Assembly: GCA_902470405.1 (NCBI GenBank)
Contig: CABRGJ010000093.1
Coordinates: forward strand, 1 to 5,058
Length of the DNA stretch: 5,058 nt
Origin: an uncultured Eggerthella sp.
GTDB taxonomy: Bacteria; Actinomycetota; Coriobacteriia; Coriobacteriales; Eggerthellaceae
Reading direction: 5' to 3'
Position numbers and translations under genes: made by a program. Numbering within the stretch: the stretch's first letter is position 1; every line of letters begins with the position of its first letter. Positions 4,914-5,058 of the stretch are shown here, one piece after another. Below the pieces are notes generated by a model that was not told the origin of the DNA, searched no databases, and saw nothing but the letters and a program-made list of their open reading frames with translations.

Positions 4914-5058
4914 GCGCTCAAGCGATCTATCGAGAGTTCCTCGAAGCTGCCCACAACGATAGTGGCATGATCCTTCCACGAATCGAAAGGGATCTGCTCA
5001 TGCGGATCGTAGATACCAACCGTTGGATAACCCGCATTCCTCAGAACGCGCAGCGCCT
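4910..5058 (-). CDS. HAD-family hydrolase, C-terminal fragment (runs off right edge)
   Basis: Only the last 48 codons and the TAG stop (4910-4912) are inside the window; the frame is open to the right edge. The peptide reads ALRVLRNAGYPTVGIYDPHE (1-20), then a segment with PFDSWKDHATIVVGSFEEL. The AGYPTVGIYD strand, the following W-K-D-H-A-T-I-V-V and the terminal SFEEL are what one sees after motif IV in HAD subfamily IA phosphatases (phosphoglycolate phosphatase/beta-phosphoglucomutase type). The catalytic DxD motif and the motif IV aspartates would lie upstream, outside the window, so substrate and activity cannot be judged. It is convergent with the TetR gene, overlapping its stop by 4 bp (4910-4913). 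Identification is by C-terminal pattern only. Confidence 0.75.
   Translation of the reverse strand, partial: ALRVLRNAGYPTVGIYDPHEQIPFDSWKDHATIVVGSFEELSIDRLSA

Overview
This window is an ordinary-looking stretch of bacterial chromosome, densely coded, with no mobile element, CRISPR array, rRNA or tRNA that I can see. Base composition is middling (about half G+C by eye). The protein sequences and the tilS-hpt-ftsH neighbourhood suggest an actinobacterium of the class Coriobacteriia, for example a Cryptobacterium- or Slackia-like anaerobe. That placement is inferred from general protein character and was not tested by any search.

Layout. The left 2.85 kb is a run of four genes on the minus strand, read right to left: tilS (tRNA-Ile lysidine synthetase), maf (nucleotide pyrophosphatase), hpt (hypoxanthine phosphoribosyltransferase) and the first 78 codons of ftsH (membrane AAA+ protease), which continues off the left edge. 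tilS-hpt-ftsH is a widely conserved bacterial cluster; here maf sits inside it. All gaps are 60-135 bp. Next comes a divergent plus-strand gene for a small four-helix membrane protein of the phage-holin-4_2/YvlD family. A strong bidirectional hairpin terminator separates it from a convergent minus-strand ferritin gene. Ferritin is divergent from a plus-strand TetR-family regulator. The 163-bp gap between them holds a perfect 6-3-6 palindrome and -10-like boxes on both strands. The last 149 bp are the 3' end of a minus-strand HAD-family hydrolase whose stop codon overlaps the TetR stop codon.

How the genes work together. The left cluster combines housekeeping functions: AUA decoding, nucleotide-pool cleaning, purine salvage and membrane protein quality control. 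The right half holds iron storage and a regulator that may control itself, the ferritin gene, or both. I find no convincing undescribed system. The observations most worth checking are the ferritin/TetR shared operator, the insertion of maf into the tilS-hpt-ftsH cluster, the ambiguous hpt start, and several short inverted repeats in the intergenic gaps. No gene-free stretch exceeds 300 bp.
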